DNA from: Bryobacterales bacterium
GTDB taxonomy: Bacteria; Acidobacteriota; Terriglobia; Bryobacterales; Bryobacteraceae
DNA length: 6,420 bases
Assembly: GCA_003139735.1 (NCBI GenBank)
Contig: PLGA01000647.1
Span: forward strand, 1-6,420
Direction: 5' to 3'
Below are positions 1-6,351 of the stretch, piece after piece. The notes beneath the pieces are model-generated. The model saw nothing but the letters and a program-made list of their open reading frames with translations, was not told the DNA's origin and made no database searches. Both the position numbers and the translations under genes were made by a program. How positions within the stretch are numbered: position 1 is the first letter of the stretch; the number at the start of each line of letters is the position of its first letter.

Positions 1-16
1 TCTGCGTCTCCGCGTC
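1..16. repeat. Two tandem copies of an octamer at the left edge
   Basis: The first 16 bases are TCTGCGTC followed by TCCGCGTC, two octamers differing at one position. The array may extend leftward outside the window. Two copies are too few to prove a repeat array, and the function is unknown. Confidence 0.3.
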
Positions 17-38
17 AAATGCACCCCCCCACTAGCGC

Positions 39-44
39 GATAAT
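39..44 (+). promoter_or_regulatory. Possible -10 box for the M28 peptidase gene
   Basis: GATAAT matches the sigma-70 -10 consensus at five of six positions and ends six bases before the ATG at 51. No good -35 hexamer is visible 16 to 19 bases upstream; a C7 run (24-30) lies there instead. If used, transcription would begin at or next to the start codon at 51. In that case the leaderless ATG at 51, or the in-frame ATG at 63 with a short leader, would be the start. The call rests on one hexamer. Confidence 0.2.
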
Positions 45-50
45 GTCTCC

Positions 51-1658
51 ATGAGAGTCGTTATGTCGAAGCTCCGTTTGATCGCGGTGCTTTCCTCGCT
101 GCCCCTGCTGGCGCAGGATGGCGCCCTGTCGGCGGAACATATCCGCGCGGACACGAAGTTCCTTTCGAACGATTTGCTGGAAGGCCGCGGCGTCGGCGTG
201 CGCGGCGGGCAATTGGCGACGGAGTATATCGCGGCGCAATTCGCGCTGGCCGGCGCCAAACCCGCCGGCGACGATGGAACCTATTTTCAGAAAGTGCCGC
301 TGGTGGGCGTGGAAACCCAGCCCGATGCGCAGCTTTCGGCCTCGGCCTCCGGCAAGAGCGTGGAGTTTCATTGGTTGAACGATTTCGTGGGCGTCAGCCA
401 GTTGCAAGAGACCGAGACGCGCTTCGAAGGAGAAGCCGTCTTCGTGGGCCACAGCATCACCGCGCCGGAGTGGAACTGGGACGACTTCAAGGGGATGGAC
501 GTCAAAGGCAAAGTGCTGGTGCTATTCACCAACGAGCCGGAATCGACCGATCCCAAATTCTTCGACGGGCGCGCGCTGACGTATTACGGGAGGTGGGTCT
601 ATAAGTACGAGGAAGCGGTGCGGCGCGGGGCCCTGGGCGCCATCATTATCCACACCACGCCGACGGCGGGATACGGATGGGATGTGGTGCGGAATTCCTG
701 GGGGCGGGAGGCGCCGTTCGTCAAGCTGGCGCCGGGCGAGAAGGCTCTGTCCTTTTCAGGATGGGTGACGCGCGAAGCGGGCGAGAAACTGTTGGGCCTG
801 GCGGGCAAGACGGTGGACGAGTTGCTGGCAGCCTCGGAGAAGCGCGATTTCCGGCCCACACCCCTGGGGGTGGTGGTGCGCGGCGACTTGCCCTCGAAGG
901 TCCGGCCGCTCGATACGCGCAACGTGGCGGCCATCGTGCCGGGCAGCGATCCCAAGCTTAAGGACGAGGTTGTGGTTTTCACGGCGCATTGGGACCACCT
1001 GGGGATCGGCACGCCCGTGAATGGGGACGCTATTTACAACGGCGCGATAGACAACGGAACGGGATGCGCCATCCTGATGGAACTGGCGCGCGCCTGGGCG
1101 GCCCAGCCGCAGAAGCCGAAACGCACGGCGCTGTTCCTTTCGGTGACGGCCGAGGAGGGCGGCTTGAAAGGATCGGAATACTACGCCGCGCATCCGCTAT
1201 ACCCGCTCGCCAAGACGGCGATCGATCTGAACTACGACGCCCTATACCCTTGGGGCCGCGCGCTGAATGTGGTGGTGACCGGAGCCGAGCGCACCACGGT
1301 CTGGCCATTGGCGCAGCAGATGGCCAAACGCCTGAACCTGGCGATCGCGCCCGACGACCAGCCGGAGCAGGGCCATTACTTCCGGTCGGACCACTTCTCG
1401 TTCGCGCACGCCGGCGTGCCCGCGTTTTCCATTGGCCATGCCACCGAGTTTGCCGGCAAGCCCGCCGGATGGGGAGAAAAGGCCTGGGCGGAATACAATA
1501 CGAAGCACTACCATCAGCCCTCCGACGAGTACCAGGAGGATTGGGATTTCACGGCGTTGCAGCAGGCCGCCGAGTACGGCTTCCTGTTGGGGAAAGAGAT
1601 CGCCAACCAGGACAAGCTGCCGGATTGGGTGCCGGGCGATCAGTTCAAGCGAAAGTAG
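51..1658 (+). CDS. Secreted M28-family zinc metallopeptidase with PA domain
   Basis: This 535-residue protein is a predicted exported peptidase of family M28, which generally removes N-terminal residues or cleaves short peptides with two zinc ions. The N-terminus has a signal peptide (basic start, then a Leu-rich core to about residue 22) with no lipobox cysteine. A protease-associated domain spans roughly residues 124-260. The catalytic core, about 285-520, carries the M28 ligand set in order: H313 in HWDH (with D315), bridging D334 in AIDNGTG, the E368-E369 pair (general base and zinc ligand), D396 in NYDAL, and H488 in HYHQPSDE. All expected metal and catalytic positions are present, so it should be active. 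The length suits PA-containing M28 enzymes. An in-frame ATG at 63 gives a more ordinary signal peptide start (MSKLRL); neither start has a clear Shine-Dalgarno sequence. It converges on the small gene at 1730-2023. The family call is firm; substrate specificity is unknown. Confidence 0.93.
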   Translation: MRVVMSKLRLIAVLSSLPLLAQDGALSAEHIRADTKFLSNDLLEGRGVGVRGGQLATEYIAAQFALAGAKPAGDDGTYFQKVPLVGVETQPDAQLSASASGKSVEFHWLNDFVGVSQLQETETRFEGEAVFVGHSITAPEWNWDDFKGMDVKGKVLVLFTNEPESTDPKFFDGRALTYYGRWVYKYEEAVRRGALGAIIIHTTPTAGYGWDVVRNSWGREAPFVKLAPGEKALSFSGWVTREAGEKLLGLAGKTVDELLAASEKRDFRPTPLGVVVRGDLPSKVRPLDTRNVAAIVPGSDPKLKDEVVVFTAHWDHLGIGTPVNGDAIYNGAIDNGTGCAILMELARAWAAQPQKPKRTALFLSVTAEEGGLKGSEYYAAHPLYPLAKTAIDLNYDALYPWGRALNVVVTGAERTTVWPLAQQMAKRLNLAIAPDDQPEQGHYFRSDHFSFAHAGVPAFSIGHATEFAGKPAGWGEKAWAEYNTKHYHQPSDEYQEDWDFTALQQAAEYGFLLGKEIANQDKLPDWVPGDQFKRK

Positions 1659-1678
1659 GGGCCGGATACATCCGGCCC
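1659..1678 (+). terminator. Hairpin directly after the M28 gene stop codon
   Basis: A perfect inverted repeat starts at the base after the TAG stop: stem GGGCCGGA / TCCGGCCC (8 bp) with loop TACA. The stem is GC-rich, but TGGCG follows instead of a T run, so it is not a textbook intrinsic terminator. It could act as a U-tract-less terminator or as a 3'-end RNA stabiliser. Confidence 0.45.
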
Positions 1679-1695
1679 TGGCGCTGGCTCTGGCA
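1678..1695. repeat. Three tandem CTGGCN hexamers
   Basis: CTGGCG, CTGGCT and CTGGCA follow one another without a gap between the two hairpins of the convergent intergenic stretch. The function is unknown. It may be a simple sequence expansion or a spacer of a larger intergenic repeat element. Confidence 0.5.
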
Positions 1696-1706
1696 TGCAC
1701 GCGCCT

Positions 1707-1726
1707 GGGTCGGGCGTGCCCGACCC
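1707..1726 (-). terminator. Hairpin just after the stop codon of the small Cys/His gene
   Basis: A perfect inverted repeat, GGGTCGGG / CCCGACCC (8 bp) with a four-base loop, lies three bases past the minus-strand stop codon (1730-1732). For that gene it is followed by AGGCGCG, with no T run. Read on the plus strand it is followed by TTACTAATA, so it may also be a backup terminator for the M28 gene. Its geometry (8-4-8, GGG...CCC) equals that of the hairpin at 1659-1678. Confidence 0.45.
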
Positions 1727-1729
1727 TTA

Positions 1730-2023
1730 CTAATAGCTCAGCGTTCCCGTGCGGGGCTCTTCTTCCGGGTTGGGCAGGTAGAGCGTGTGGCAGTGCTCGC
1801 AGCGGTAGATTTCGGCATCCGCTCCGAACTTGCGCTGGACTTCGTCGCCGAAGAAATACCAGCGCTTCAGATGGCCGGCGCACAGTTTGCCTTTGGCGTC
1901 CTTCTCGCCGCAGGCGCGCATGCGGGGAATGCGCCGCTTGACCTTCGTGCCGTCGCTGAGCGTCGCCACCAGCTCCGCAACCGGAGCTGGCTTGCCGGAC
2001 TCCGCATATTTCGGGTTCGCCAT
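1730..2023 (-). CDS. Small Cys/His-rich probable zinc-binding protein, function unknown
   Basis: I do not recognise a named family for this 97-residue protein. It has no signal peptide or membrane segment, so it is probably cytoplasmic. Four cysteines and two nearby histidines form two knuckles: C38-x9-C48-x2-H51, and C75-x2-C78 followed directly by H79. This is the layout of a structural zinc site. Between the knuckles lie an aromatic/basic stretch, KRWYFF (53-58), and a charged segment. The N-terminal half is basic (KVKRRIPRMR around 27-36) and the C-terminus is acidic (NPEEE, 85-89). Such a fold could bind nucleic acid or a protein partner, but nothing shows which. It starts 33 bases after the end of the S8 protease gene on the same strand and could be co-transcribed, or it may use its own promoter, since TATAAT lies 13 bases before its ATG. 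No Shine-Dalgarno sequence is visible. Consistent composition and the compact Cys/His pattern support a real gene over the longer open frame on the opposite strand. Confidence 0.75.
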   Translation of the reverse strand: MANPKYAESGKPAPVAELVATLSDGTKVKRRIPRMRACGEKDAKGKLCAGHLKRWYFFGDEVQRKFGADAEIYRCEHCHTLYLPNPEEEPRTGTLSY

Positions 2024-2033
2024 ATTTGTGAAC

Positions 2034-2050
2034 CCGATTATATCAATCGG
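2034..2050. promoter_or_regulatory. Palindrome overlapping the -10-like box, between S8 and small gene
   Basis: CCGATT and AATCGG form a perfect 6-bp inverted repeat around a five-base centre. The repeat overlaps TATAAT (minus strand, plus coordinates 2037-2042). It could be an operator for a dimeric regulator over a promoter, or a weak RNA hairpin past the S8 stop codon at 2057. No T run follows, so a terminator role is less likely. Confidence 0.3.
2037..2042 (-). promoter_or_regulatory. Candidate -10 box for the small Cys/His gene
   Basis: The minus strand reads TATAAT, an exact consensus -10, inside an AT-rich island in otherwise GC-rich DNA. It lies 13 bases before the ATG at 2023. No convincing -35 is seen 16 to 18 bases upstream, where the end of the S8 coding sequence lies. 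A start about seven bases downstream would leave a leader of only about seven bases. Confidence 0.35.
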
Positions 2051-2056
2051 CGCCGC

Positions 2057-5000
2057 CTAATCGACGGTAATGGTGGATGTCGCCGTCTGCCCCGCGATGG
2101 TCAGCGAAACGGTCTTGGCGCCGGTGGTGGTCAGGACGCTCGCCGGCGGTGCCGTCACGTCTACCTCGTATAGCCCCGGGTAACCGGGGGCCAGGCCGCA
2201 GTAGGAAACCGCGGCGGTCTGTCCGCCGATGGTCACCGTGCACGTGGCCTTGGTGTTGGCGGTCTTGGTGGATGGCGCCACTCCGCCCGATGCCGGTTGG
2301 TTGTTGACCGGGCCGAGCCCGTTCGCGTAAAGCTGCACCGCCGTCCCTCTGGCTAACGGACTCGTGGGCGTGACGTAGGTATAGGTGCCGGTGATCAGCG
2401 CGGCCACCTCGGCGCCGGGCGTCGTCTCGAAGAAGGACGGCGCGGTATCCGCCACCGTAGCCGTCGCCAGGTTGCCGTACTCGTATTCGTAGAGCGTCAC
2501 CTTCATTTGCACGGAAGAGTTCAGGCCCTGCAACTCCCACGGCACTTGGACGTTCACCTGGGCGGGGCTCACGTAGATCAGTTCCCCAGGCACGCTAATG
2601 CCGGCCGCATCGAAGCTCACGCTTACGCCCTGCAGCGCCAGCGGGAGCGTCGAGGTGGTTTCAGCGGCGAGGTAGTCGCTCAGGCCCGATCCGTAGATGG
2701 CCACGTAGGAGCCGGGAGCGATGGTGGTCTTGCCCTGCGCGGCATCGCGAACGCTACCGATGGTGGGCTGCTGCCGGATATTCACGTTGATGGCTATTGC
2801 CGCGCTTGAAAGTCCGGTCGGTCCGGCGATGATGCAGCCGGATACGGCGCCCGTACAAGTGTAAGGCGTAGCTACCGGCGTCGGTCCCAGCAGGACATCG
2901 GTATAGGCGATGCCGTAGTTGTCGGTGTTGCAATTGACCGACAGCGCCGAGCCCGCGCAGGCCGGCTCCCCGGACACGCTGCGCAGCGTCACGCCGGCGC
3001 CCGCCGAAAACGTCACGGGAAAGCCGGCGATGGGGAGGCCGGCGGCGTCCATCAGTTGGATGGCGATCGGGCCGTTATCCGTGCCGGCGATCCCGTCGAA
3101 ATACGTTCCGAATACCGGGATAATGTTACCCGTTACCGCATTTCCGGATGCCAGAATGCCGTTACCAACCTGAAATAGGTAGGGAATGTGCAGGGAAACA
3201 CCGATGGCCGTCGCGTTGACGCTTCCGTAGTAGACGCCGACCGCCGGCACGGCTCCCGTAATCGATACGGTGATGGTGGCGCTGGCCGTGCCGCTCCCCG
3301 CCGCCCCGAGACTCAGGGTGGACGGACTTACCGTGACGGTCGCTCCCGCCGCCGACATTTTCTGCACCACAGCCACGTTCAAAGTCACCGCGCCGGAACC
3401 CAGGTTGGCGATGGTAATTTGCTGCGACGCCGGCAAAGATCCCCCCGTCTTGACGGCCCCAAAGGAAACGGTGGTTGGCGTGGCCGTGATGGTGGCCTGA
3501 GCCGCCGCGCCCGCATCCAACAGGCCGGCCCCGATCTGCCGCGCGTCCACGGGAAGGTTACTCACGACCCCAAAGTAGGAATTAAAGGCGCCGTCGTCGG
3601 TTTGAACCGCCGTTGCGTTGCTCCAGTTCACCAGCGCGGACTTGATTTGCGCGGCGGTGTAACCCGGATGCTTCTGCTTGACCAGGGCCGCGGAGCCCGC
3701 CGTCAGAGGCGAGGCGAAGCTGGTGCCATTGGCCGCCGCGTACCGGGTGGAGCTGTAAACCTGGCCATTGGGGTCGAAACTCTCGGCCGCCACGTAGAGG
3801 CCCGCGAAGCCCAGCAGATACCCATCGTTCGGGTCCGGATAGAGGTTGTAGTCGCCCCCGCCGGTGGCCACCAACTCGGGCTTGATCAGCGCGCCGGTGC
3901 AAGTACCGCACCCCGTCGCCGGGAAGTAGGCCATCGAGGGGCCGAAGGAGGAATAGGTAGCCAGCTCGTTCGCGGCCGCCCCAGGGTCGGGAGACCGAAC
4001 CGCGCCGGACATATCGATGGTCACCAGCGGCCATGGATCGACGGACCCGTTTGACGCATAGCTCACAATGGCCGTATGGAAGATATACTCCTGTAACAGC
4101 GCCCCCATGGCGTTGGAAATGCCGACTACCGGCCCGGTGAACAGGTCCACGCTTTCGATGTAATTGTACAGACCGGACGTATCGCCGCTGTTCCACGATG
4201 CCGGCGAATCCGGCGCCTGAAACATAATCATGCCGATGGCGCCGGCAGCCTCCACGTTGGCGGCCTTGACTGCGAACGAGCACGGGGCGGCTGTCGGGCC
4301 GCGCTGTACCAAGGCGAAGGAATTCGTCAGCGAGTTCGCCGGCAGCGCGCTGCAGGCGTAGTTATCCTGGTCGGCTGTCAAAACGCCGACGTCCACCAGC
4401 GGCGCCATCAATCCACCGATATTGGCAACCGCCGAATCGCTGGGAATCGAGGCGATATTCTGTAGGCTGGAAGAAGCCCCCGGCACGCTGACGCTCGGCC
4501 CGAAGGCATGGCCGTTAATGGTGGCCCCGACCGAAATCACCGAGGGCGCGACGGCCGGCGTGGCCACCGAGTTGTAGACGGGATAGTAGTTGTAGGCGGT
4601 ATAGTTGACGCCGCCATTGGCCGCCGAGACGGCGATCACCAGCCCGGCTTCGGCAGCGGTTTCAAACGCGTGGCCGAGCGGGTCGCAGGGCACGCCGGCG
4701 GCGTTGCCGCAGGCCGCGCCGGTATCCATAGCGCCGGTGGTGGCCGGAGCGCCCGAAGAGAAGTTCACGATGTCCATGCCATCGTTCATGGCATCGTCAA
4801 GGGCCTGAATGTATACGTCCTCCGGCGGATAGTCGTTCACGCCGGGGGTGCCGTAGACCTTGTAGCTTCCGAGATACGCCTTTGGCGCCATGCCGTTAAT
4901 GGGGACCGTGAGGCCGGCGGTTGAGGCCATTGCGGCGGCGGCTGAGGCCACCGCGGTGCCGTGGCCGTCGCGGTCGCGGGGCGAATAGTCGTCCGGTTGC

Positions 5001-5788
5001 GAAGTAGCCGGGGTGGGCGTCGTGGTACCGGGCAATGGGTTGGCCGGGTCGGTGGCGCTATACGCGGAAATCTGCCGCACGTAGCTGCGCGCCACGATCA
5101 CCTTGTTGGTGGTGAAGGCGGTGCAAGACCAGGCCGGATCGGTATTGCACTTGGGAAATCCGGCGGGCACGGTCAGCGTGGAATCCTGAAAGGCCGGATG
5201 GGTCTGGTCGATGCCGGTGTCGACAATCCCGATTTTGATGCCCGCGCCGGCGTTGCCGGAGCCGCCCGGCGCTATCGACCACGCCGAGGGGTAGGGTGAG
5301 CCCGACGGATTGGAGGTGGCTGGCGCTGCGTTCATCAACTGGGTAGCGACGTTGAGATGCTTCCGCCCGGTGCGCATGGGCATGATCCCGGCCACGCCGG
5401 GAATCGCCCGGATCGCCGCCAGACTCTCAGGCGGGGCCACCACGAAAATGGCGTTCGCCACGGTAGCCACCGATCCCACCACTCTGATATTTCGGCTCGC
5501 CAGCGCGCTCGTCACGCCGGCCTGGGCGCGCGCCACCTGTTCGCGGTACCGGGCCGCCCCGGCCGTCTGCATGCTCTCCCGCGTCAGATAGCGCGCCGCC
5601 ACCGGCTGATCCGTCAGGAACACCGCGTAACGGTTGGGGGCAAACACCGGCGCGGGCTTGACGCTTCGGTTGGCGGCGGCCGCGGCGGGGCGCCGGGCGG
5701 GCGCGATCTGGGCGAAGCCGGGCCAAGCGCCGAGCAGCAACAAGGCGGCAGAACAGGAGGTAATCTTCGCAGCAGTATGATTTCCCAT
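2057..5788 (-). CDS. Secreted multidomain subtilisin-family (S8) serine protease
   Basis: This 1243-residue exported endopeptidase begins with a signal peptide (hydrophobic core 13-21, likely cleavage after GFA26). An Ala/Pro-rich linker follows, then an inhibitor-I9-like propeptide (about 53-138). The S8 domain has the full triad in classical motifs: D190 in IVDTGID, H276 in DGHGTAVAS and S690 in NGTSFASP, with N391 as the probable oxyanion-hole Asn. The ~300-residue gap between N391 and S690 holds a PA domain (about 460-570), as in large secreted subtilases. After the catalytic domain (to about 763) come an Ig/ASH-like beta module (766-875), a second Ig-like module (about 885-1002) and a C-terminal module (about 1009-1243). 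That last module, with its SVRDAA, GLS, YVSPAQVNVQVPW and TIGGQTA phrases, resembles the Solibacter-type C-terminal domain I recall as TIGR03437. All 14 mature cysteines fall in seven close pairs, fitting an oxidising exterior. No LPXTG or membrane anchor is seen at the C-terminus. It is divergent from the Spy-like gene and upstream of the small Cys/His gene. Confidence 0.93.
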   Translation of the reverse strand: MGNHTAAKITSCSAALLLLGAWPGFAQIAPARRPAAAAANRSVKPAPVFAPNRYAVFLTDQPVAARYLTRESMQTAGAARYREQVARAQAGVTSALASRNIRVVGSVATVANAIFVVAPPESLAAIRAIPGVAGIMPMRTGRKHLNVATQLMNAAPATSNPSGSPYPSAWSIAPGGSGNAGAGIKIGIVDTGIDQTHPAFQDSTLTVPAGFPKCNTDPAWSCTAFTTNKVIVARSYVRQISAYSATDPANPLPGTTTPTPATSQPDDYSPRDRDGHGTAVASAAAAMASTAGLTVPINGMAPKAYLGSYKVYGTPGVNDYPPEDVYIQALDDAMNDGMDIVNFSSGAPATTGAMDTGAACGNAAGVPCDPLGHAFETAAEAGLVIAVSAANGGVNYTAYNYYPVYNSVATPAVAPSVISVGATINGHAFGPSVSVPGASSSLQNIASIPSDSAVANIGGLMAPLVDVGVLTADQDNYACSALPANSLTNSFALVQRGPTAAPCSFAVKAANVEAAGAIGMIMFQAPDSPASWNSGDTSGLYNYIESVDLFTGPVVGISNAMGALLQEYIFHTAIVSYASNGSVDPWPLVTIDMSGAVRSPDPGAAANELATYSSFGPSMAYFPATGCGTCTGALIKPELVATGGGDYNLYPDPNDGYLLGFAGLYVAAESFDPNGQVYSSTRYAAANGTSFASPLTAGSAALVKQKHPGYTAAQIKSALVNWSNATAVQTDDGAFNSYFGVVSNLPVDARQIGAGLLDAGAAAQATITATPTTVSFGAVKTGGSLPASQQITIANLGSGAVTLNVAVVQKMSAAGATVTVSPSTLSLGAAGSGTASATITVSITGAVPAVGVYYGSVNATAIGVSLHIPYLFQVGNGILASGNAVTGNIIPVFGTYFDGIAGTDNGPIAIQLMDAAGLPIAGFPVTFSAGAGVTLRSVSGEPACAGSALSVNCNTDNYGIAYTDVLLGPTPVATPYTCTGAVSGCIIAGPTGLSSAAIAINVNIRQQPTIGSVRDAAQGKTTIAPGSYVAIYGSGLSDYLAAETTSTLPLALQGVSVSFDAAGISVPGELIYVSPAQVNVQVPWELQGLNSSVQMKVTLYEYEYGNLATATVADTAPSFFETTPGAEVAALITGTYTYVTPTSPLARGTAVQLYANGLGPVNNQPASGGVAPSTKTANTKATCTVTIGGQTAAVSYCGLAPGYPGLYEVDVTAPPASVLTTTGAKTVSLTIAGQTATSTITVD

Positions 5789-5800
5789 GGCTTTGTGACG

Positions 5801-5830
5801 ATACTACCGCATTTTAGGTTTCCCTGTCTT
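5801..5830 (-). promoter_or_regulatory. Weak candidate promoter for the S8 protease gene
   Basis: On the minus strand, AAGACA (5825-5830) and TAGTAT (5801-5806) are 18 bases apart. Each matches its sigma-70 consensus hexamer at four of six positions. The -10 candidate lies 12 bases before the ATG, leaving a very short leader, and no Shine-Dalgarno sequence precedes the start. The arrangement parallels the start region of the small Cys/His gene. Confidence 0.25.
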
Positions 5831-5893
5831 GCCTGCCGCTAAGAAACTCACATCCGCGCAACTTTTCGGCCAGCCTTGGGTTCATCGATACGA

Positions 5894-5900
5894 GGCAGGA
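5894..5900 (+). promoter_or_regulatory. Possible ribosome binding site of the Spy-like gene
   Basis: The purine-rich GGCAGGA resembles a Shine-Dalgarno sequence but ends 13 bases before the ATG at 5914, longer than the usual 5 to 9. No other in-frame ATG lies closer with a good signal peptide, and the MKLHLTAIATVAAL start is a convincing signal sequence, so 5914 is kept as the start. Confidence 0.3.
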
Positions 5901-5913
5901 ATTCTAGAACCGC

Positions 5914-6351
5914 ATGAAACTACACTTGACGGCAATTGCAACCGTGGCGGCGCTGGCGGTGGGAATAGCCTTCGCGCAAACCGCCGCGGCCCCGGCCGGG
6001 CTCAAGCTGCGCGCCGCCGTGCGCCAGCGCATATTGAAGAAGCTCAACCTGACGGATGCCCAGAAGGCCCAGGCCAAGACAATCAACCAGCAAGCCAAGA
6101 CGGCGGCTGAACCCCTCCGCGAGCAGTTGCAGCAGAATCGCCAGTCTCTGGCGACCGCCGTCAAAAGCAACGACGCCGCCCAGATCCAGAGCCTGGCCGC
6201 CGCGCAAGGCGCGCTGCAAGGCCAGATCCTCGCAATCCGGGCGACCGCGCAGGCCAAGTTCTACGCCATCCTGACGCCCGATCAACAGGCCACGGCCGCG
6301 CAGATGCAACAGAAGGTTCAGCAGTTGCTCCAGGGCCTCAAGGCGCTCTAA
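5914..6351 (+). CDS. Periplasmic Spy/CpxP-like (LTXXQ motif) helical protein
   Basis: This 145-residue protein has a clear signal peptide (MKLHL, then a small hydrophobic core, probable cleavage at AFA21-Q22). The mature ~124 residues are almost wholly helical and rich in Gln, Ala, Lys and Leu. The two LTXXQ motifs that mark the Spy/CpxP family are present: LTDAQ at 46-50 and LTPDQ at 120-124. In enterobacteria Spy is an ATP-independent periplasmic chaperone and CpxP an envelope-stress inhibitor. Similar proteins are widespread in Acidobacteriota, often without known partners. The length is typical of the family. It has no cysteine and no obvious metal site. It diverges from the S8 protease gene across 125 bases. 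No two-component regulator or efflux gene lies in the window, so a stress-response role is inferred from the family alone. Chaperone activity, rather than merely the fold, is not shown. Confidence 0.85.
   Translation: MKLHLTAIATVAALAVGIAFAQTAAAPAGLKLRAAVRQRILKKLNLTDAQKAQAKTINQQAKTAAEPLREQLQQNRQSLATAVKSNDAAQIQSLAAAQGALQGQILAIRATAQAKFYAILTPDQQATAAQMQQKVQQLLQGLKAL

Larger units (their letters stand above)
5789..5913. promoter_or_regulatory. Divergent promoter region between the S8 protease and Spy-like genes
   Basis: These 125 non-coding bases separate two outward-reading genes, so promoters for both should lie here. The region contains the weak minus-strand promoter candidate at 5801-5830 and the plus-strand purine-rich site near 5894-5900. 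A 6-bp palindrome, ATCGAT, lies near 5884. I saw no strong operator, riboswitch or terminator fold. The shared region allows co-regulation of the two genes but does not prove it. Confidence 0.5.

Noticed and set aside
1242..1883. Minus-strand open frame of 213 residues across the M28 3' end, both hairpins and the small gene
   Set aside because: It conflicts with two better-supported genes, reads through both hairpins, and shows no recognisable motif.
989..2173. Long plus-strand open frame of 394 residues spanning the M28 3' end and the small gene
   Set aside because: It overlaps the M28 catalytic core in another frame and runs antisense across the small gene. Its product is Arg/Gly/Ala-rich without motifs, as expected for a chance frame in GC-rich DNA.
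3188..4054. Plus-strand open frame of 288 residues antisense to the S8 protease
   Set aside because: It lies wholly inside the S8 gene opposite the catalytic Ser region. The product is low-complexity and Arg/Gly-rich, with no start signal.
5753..5755. Cys12 of the S8 protease as a lipoprotein acylation site
   Set aside because: The cysteine precedes the hydrophobic core of the signal peptide and there is no L-x-G/A-C lipobox. Cleavage after GFA26 fits better.
5899..5908. Overlapping EcoRI and XbaI sites (GAATTCTAGA) suggesting a cloning junction
   Set aside because: Composition and gene content on both sides are continuous and no vector-like sequence is present. A chance 10-mer before a native-looking gene is simpler.
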